A DNA stretch of 64,000 bases from JAWHTC01 sp032586155 (GTDB taxonomy: Bacteria; Pseudomonadota; Alphaproteobacteria; Rhodobacterales; Rhodobacteraceae), in contig NZ_JAWHTC010000001.1 of assembly GCF_032586155.1 (NCBI RefSeq), forward strand, positions 1,116,001-1,180,000, given 5' to 3'. A model generated the notes under the pieces. The model had not been told where the DNA came from and made no database searches. It was given only the letters and a program-made list of their open reading frames with translations. The first letter of the stretch is position 1. Each line of letters begins with the position of its first letter. The position numbers and the translations under genes were made by a program. Of this stretch, positions 61,771-64,000 are shown one piece after another.

Positions 61771-61933
61771 GCACAACGTCTTTGTGTTGTGGATGCTCTG
61801 CCAAAAATCACCAAGGGCGATTTCCGGCAGAACATTTTAGCATCAGTTCATGCGTACCGCGTCGTATGCATCTGTGCACCGTTTAGCGGTCCATGCTGCA
61901 GTGCAGAACCGGACATCACGTCGCACCCCTAAA

Positions 61934-63385
61934 TCAAACAGGTGGGCCTTTCCTGATGACTTCGAGCTGTTTGGCGTGCCAGGGCGCGGCGCGCTCGATC
62001 TGACCACAGAGCGACATCAGCATCGCATCCGCGCCGAAGGGCGCCGCGAAATGCATGCCAACGGGCAGGTTGTCGGTGCTCCAGTGCAGCGGCAGGGACA
62101 CCGCCGGCTGGCCGCTGGCGTTATAGATCGCAGTGAAGGGCGAGTATTCAAAGACCGACCCCGGCCCGTTGCGGTAGGCGACGAAATCCTCGCGGTCGGG
62201 TTTAAGGTAACCAATTTCGCAGGGCGGGGTGGCCAGCGTCGGCGACAGGATGATGTCGCAGTCGTTGAATGCCCCGGCCATACGGCGGCCAAAGCCGTGG
62301 ATCTGGGCCAGCGCGGCGATGTAATCGGCCCCGGTGATGCCCTTGGAATATTCGACCGCGCCAAAGGTCACGCCATCGACCATGTCGCGGGTGAGGGGGA
62401 TATCGCCCAGGATCGCCGCCACCCGTCCGGCGGTGCCGCAAGCGACGATCCTGGTCCAGGCCAGCATCATCGCGGGGACGTCCAGTTCCGGCTCGGGCGT
62501 CCAGTGGGTGACGTGGTGACCGAGGCTTTCCAGCAGCTTGGCCGTCTTCTCTAGCCCCTCCACGCAATCATCGTGCAGGGCATTGCCGAAGAAATCCGTC
62601 GTGACATAGCGGATGCGCAGGGCGCCGGGGTCGTGGGACATGGCGGCGGTGTAGCTTTCCTCCATCACCGGTGCCGCATAGGGCGCGCCCATCTCGGGAC
62701 CGGCGCAGGCATCCAGAAGCGTGGCGGTATCGCGCAAGCTGCGGGTGAGGAACCCGTCGATCGCCATGCCGCCCCAGCCTTCGCTGACGACGGGGCCCAT
62801 GGGCAGGCGGGCGCGGGTGGGTTTGAAGCCGACAAGTCCGCAGGACGACGCGGGGATGCGGACCGAGCCGCCGCCGTCGGACCCATGCGCCGCCGGAACG
62901 ATGCCTGCCGCCACTGCAGCGCCCGAGCCGCCAGAACTGCCGCCCGGTGTATGGTTCAGGTTCCATGGATTGCGGGTAGGGGTGCCGTAAACCCCGGCCT
63001 CTGTCACCGGGCCGATGCCGAATTCGGGAGAGGTAGTGCGGCCAAAGGTGTTCAGCCCCGTCGCCCGCATCCGGGTGAACATGGTGCTGTCATAGGACCA
63101 GTGCATGCCTTTGCACAGACGCGAGCCGTTATTGGTTGGGAAATCTACCGCTTCGCAGCCGAGATCCTTGATCAGGAACGGCACACCGGTGAAGGGACCC
63201 TGTGGCAGGGTGGCGATGTTGTTTCGCGCGACCTGCTCTTGAAGGTTCACCACCGCGCCCAGATGCGGGTTCCAGGTGGCGCAGCGGTCAAGCGCCATGT
63301 CCAGCAATTCACCGGTGCTGACTTCGTCTTTGGCAACCATCGCGGCGAGGCCGGTGGCATCCTGGGTGCTGTAGAAATCGCTCAT
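61934..63385 (-). CDS. Amidase-signature family amidase
   Basis: 483 residues from MSDFYSTQDATGLAAMV. Ser-cisSer-Lys triad: Lys73 in VPFLIKDLG, cis-Ser at 150-151 in NHTPGGSSGGSGAAVAAG, nucleophile Ser174 in HGSDGGGSVRIPAS. Hydrolyses amides or amide-like drugs, nature unknown. Cytoplasmic. Ribosome binding site gggagg lies 6 bp before ATG 63385. Single gene; divergent from the operon at 63552. Confidence 0.93.
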   Translation of the reverse strand: MSDFYSTQDATGLAAMVAKDEVSTGELLDMALDRCATWNPHLGAVVNLQEQVARNNIATLPQGPFTGVPFLIKDLGCEAVDFPTNNGSRLCKGMHWSYDSTMFTRMRATGLNTFGRTTSPEFGIGPVTEAGVYGTPTRNPWNLNHTPGGSSGGSGAAVAAGIVPAAHGSDGGGSVRIPASSCGLVGFKPTRARLPMGPVVSEGWGGMAIDGFLTRSLRDTATLLDACAGPEMGAPYAAPVMEESYTAAMSHDPGALRIRYVTTDFFGNALHDDCVEGLEKTAKLLESLGHHVTHWTPEPELDVPAMMLAWTRIVACGTAGRVAAILGDIPLTRDMVDGVTFGAVEYSKGITGADYIAALAQIHGFGRRMAGAFNDCDIILSPTLATPPCEIGYLKPDREDFVAYRNGPGSVFEYSPFTAIYNASGQPAVSLPLHWSTDNLPVGMHFAAPFGADAMLMSLCGQIERAAPWHAKQLEVIRKGPPV

Positions 63386-63551
63386 GCTTGCCTCCCTAGG
63401 CGCTGCTGATCCGAGCGTAGGGAGCCAGCGCCCCGGGTAAAGCAAAAACTTACATTCCGGATTTGACATGTATCATGGTCGCACTCTGCAGCGTTGATAA
63501 TCTCTCCGCTATGTCCGCACCCGTCGCGGTGCGGGAACGTTGAGGAATGCG

Positions 63552-63665
63552 TTGAAAAACATCATTAAATTGTTTGCCGTTGCGGGTCTGTGCCTTGGCC
63601 TGGCTCCGCTGCTGGGCGTGCTGTTACATGGCGCGATCCTGCTCTTCTCGGGCAAGAAGGAATAA
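63552..63665 (+). CDS. Putative 37-residue membrane protein before the cytochrome b gene
   Basis: The likely start is TTG 63552 with a gagga ribosome binding site 5 bp before. Product MKNIIKLFAVAGLCLGLAPL followed by GVLLHGAILLFSGKKE: a single membrane helix. It ends 4 bp before the cytochrome b start. Such small membrane proteins accompany some formate-dehydrogenase-like operons. An ATG at 63547 is out of frame and stops at once. Confidence 0.5.
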   Translation: MKNIIKLFAVAGLCLGLAPLLGVLLHGAILLFSGKKE

Positions 63666-63669
63666 GGCA

Positions 63670-64000
63670 ATGACCAAACGTATCGTCAAAGTCTATCCGC
63701 GCTTCGAACGGTTCTCGCACTGGAGCCGGGTGGCCCTGATCCTGACGCTGATGGTCACCGGGTTCGGGCTCAACGGGCTGCACGGGATGATCCCGTTCGG
63801 CACTGCCGTCACGGTGCTTACCATCGCGGCGCTTCCGTTGCTCGCGCTTTGGGTCTTCTCGACTTTCTGGCTGGTCACGACCGGCACCTGGCGCCAGTTT
63901 ACGCCGACGCTTCAGGGCATGATGCATGTGGTGGTCTACTATGCGGTGGGCGTGTTCCAGGGCAAGAAACACCCCTACCAGAAGCAGCTCTGGCGCAAGC
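63670..64000 (+). CDS. Cytochrome b subunit of a formate-dehydrogenase-like complex (3' truncated)
   Basis: Starts MTKRIVKVYPRFERFSHWSR and is cut by the window end after about 110 residues. Four-helix cytochrome b of the Ni/Fe-hydrogenase/formate-dehydrogenase gamma family: the HW in the first helix (FSHWSRVALILTLMVTGFG) holds a likely haem-ligand histidine, and further hydrophobic segments follow (AVTVLTIAALPLLALWVFST). Its complex cannot be named from this part; formate, thiosulfate or sulfite type is possible. Confidence 0.75.
   Translation, partial: MTKRIVKVYPRFERFSHWSRVALILTLMVTGFGLNGLHGMIPFGTAVTVLTIAALPLLALWVFSTFWLVTTGTWRQFTPTLQGMMHVVVYYAVGVFQGKKHPYQKQLWRK

Noticed and set aside
1..64000. 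CRISPR arrays, tRNA/rRNA genes, transposases and prophage modules.
   Set aside because: No regularly spaced identical repeats, no T-arm motifs, and no integrase, transposase or structural phage genes were found by reading.

Overview
The window is high-GC bacterial DNA from an alphaproteobacterium, most likely a member of the Roseobacter group (Rhodobacterales). The evidence is a CtrA master regulator next to its repressor SciP, an RNase E with the acidic insertion in its S1 domain and a C-terminal GWW motif, a GTTC-N7-GTTC LexA box, a monomeric NADP isocitrate dehydrogenase, a LuxI-type synthase, a non-pyrrolysine MttB-family protein and small families (DUF6477, DUF6456) that I associate with Rhodobacteraceae. 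It reads as ordinary chromosome: I see no tRNA or rRNA gene, CRISPR array, insertion sequence or prophage.

Layout. 1-6.2 kb: the end of a Tad-like pilus protein, RNase E, a TusA-like sulfur carrier, CcdA and a SUKH/SMI1-like protein. 6.3-14.3 kb: rpiB, mnmA, the sciP-ctrA cell-cycle pair, ligA-recG, and a 40-residue membrane protein behind a LexA box. 14.5-18.5 kb: an IscU-like scaffold, hisI, gluQ and trmFO. 18.9-24.2 kb: an M24-peptidase/nitrilase pair, two EamA transporters, an enoyl-CoA-hydratase-like protein and a thioesterase. 24.2-29.1 kb: rplM-rpsI, then a response regulator, a membrane histidine kinase and a LuxI-like autoinducer synthase. 29.1-35.3 kb: a leftward run (ATPase, metA, alpha/beta hydrolase, ppk2, tetR) and two more EamA transporters. 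35.4-46.4 kb: an acyl-CoA ligase, a tail-fibre-like secreted protein, guaA, two tandem secreted paralogues, FadL, an MttB-family protein, DUF6477 and DUF6456. 46.5-58.5 kb: penicillin acylase, a beta-hydroxyacid dehydrogenase, an SMR pump, icd, the FrnE/K+ channel/MFS operon, and a benzoate-CoA-ligase-like gene divergent from an XRE-cupin regulator. 58.6-64 kb: lepA, an AT-rich membrane gene, a roughly 950-bp gene-free stretch, an amidase, and the start of a cytochrome-b operon.

The most interesting parts are non-coding or very small. (1) The gene-free stretch at 61.2-61.8 kb has DnaA-box-like sites followed by a sequence that folds on the + strand into several GCAA-capped hairpins and a long interrupted helix, then three long perfect hairpins: a candidate unrecognised structured RNA. 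(2) A LexA box precedes a 40-residue membrane protein, reminiscent of SOS-induced division inhibitors. (3) Four consecutive perfect 20-bp palindromes, all centred on TTCGAA with different arms, fill a convergent intergenic gap. (4) A dispersed two-hairpin repeat with compensatory stem changes occurs mainly between convergent genes. (5) A 28-bp dyad lies just upstream of the LuxI-like gene, next to a two-component system with a degenerate GGDEF output domain. (6) A nearly palindromic operator-like site with flanking direct repeats lies between guaA and a putative 48-residue protein.

All names come from reading protein motifs and context by eye; no database search was run. RNA structures and promoters are by inspection and are inferences unless stated otherwise.
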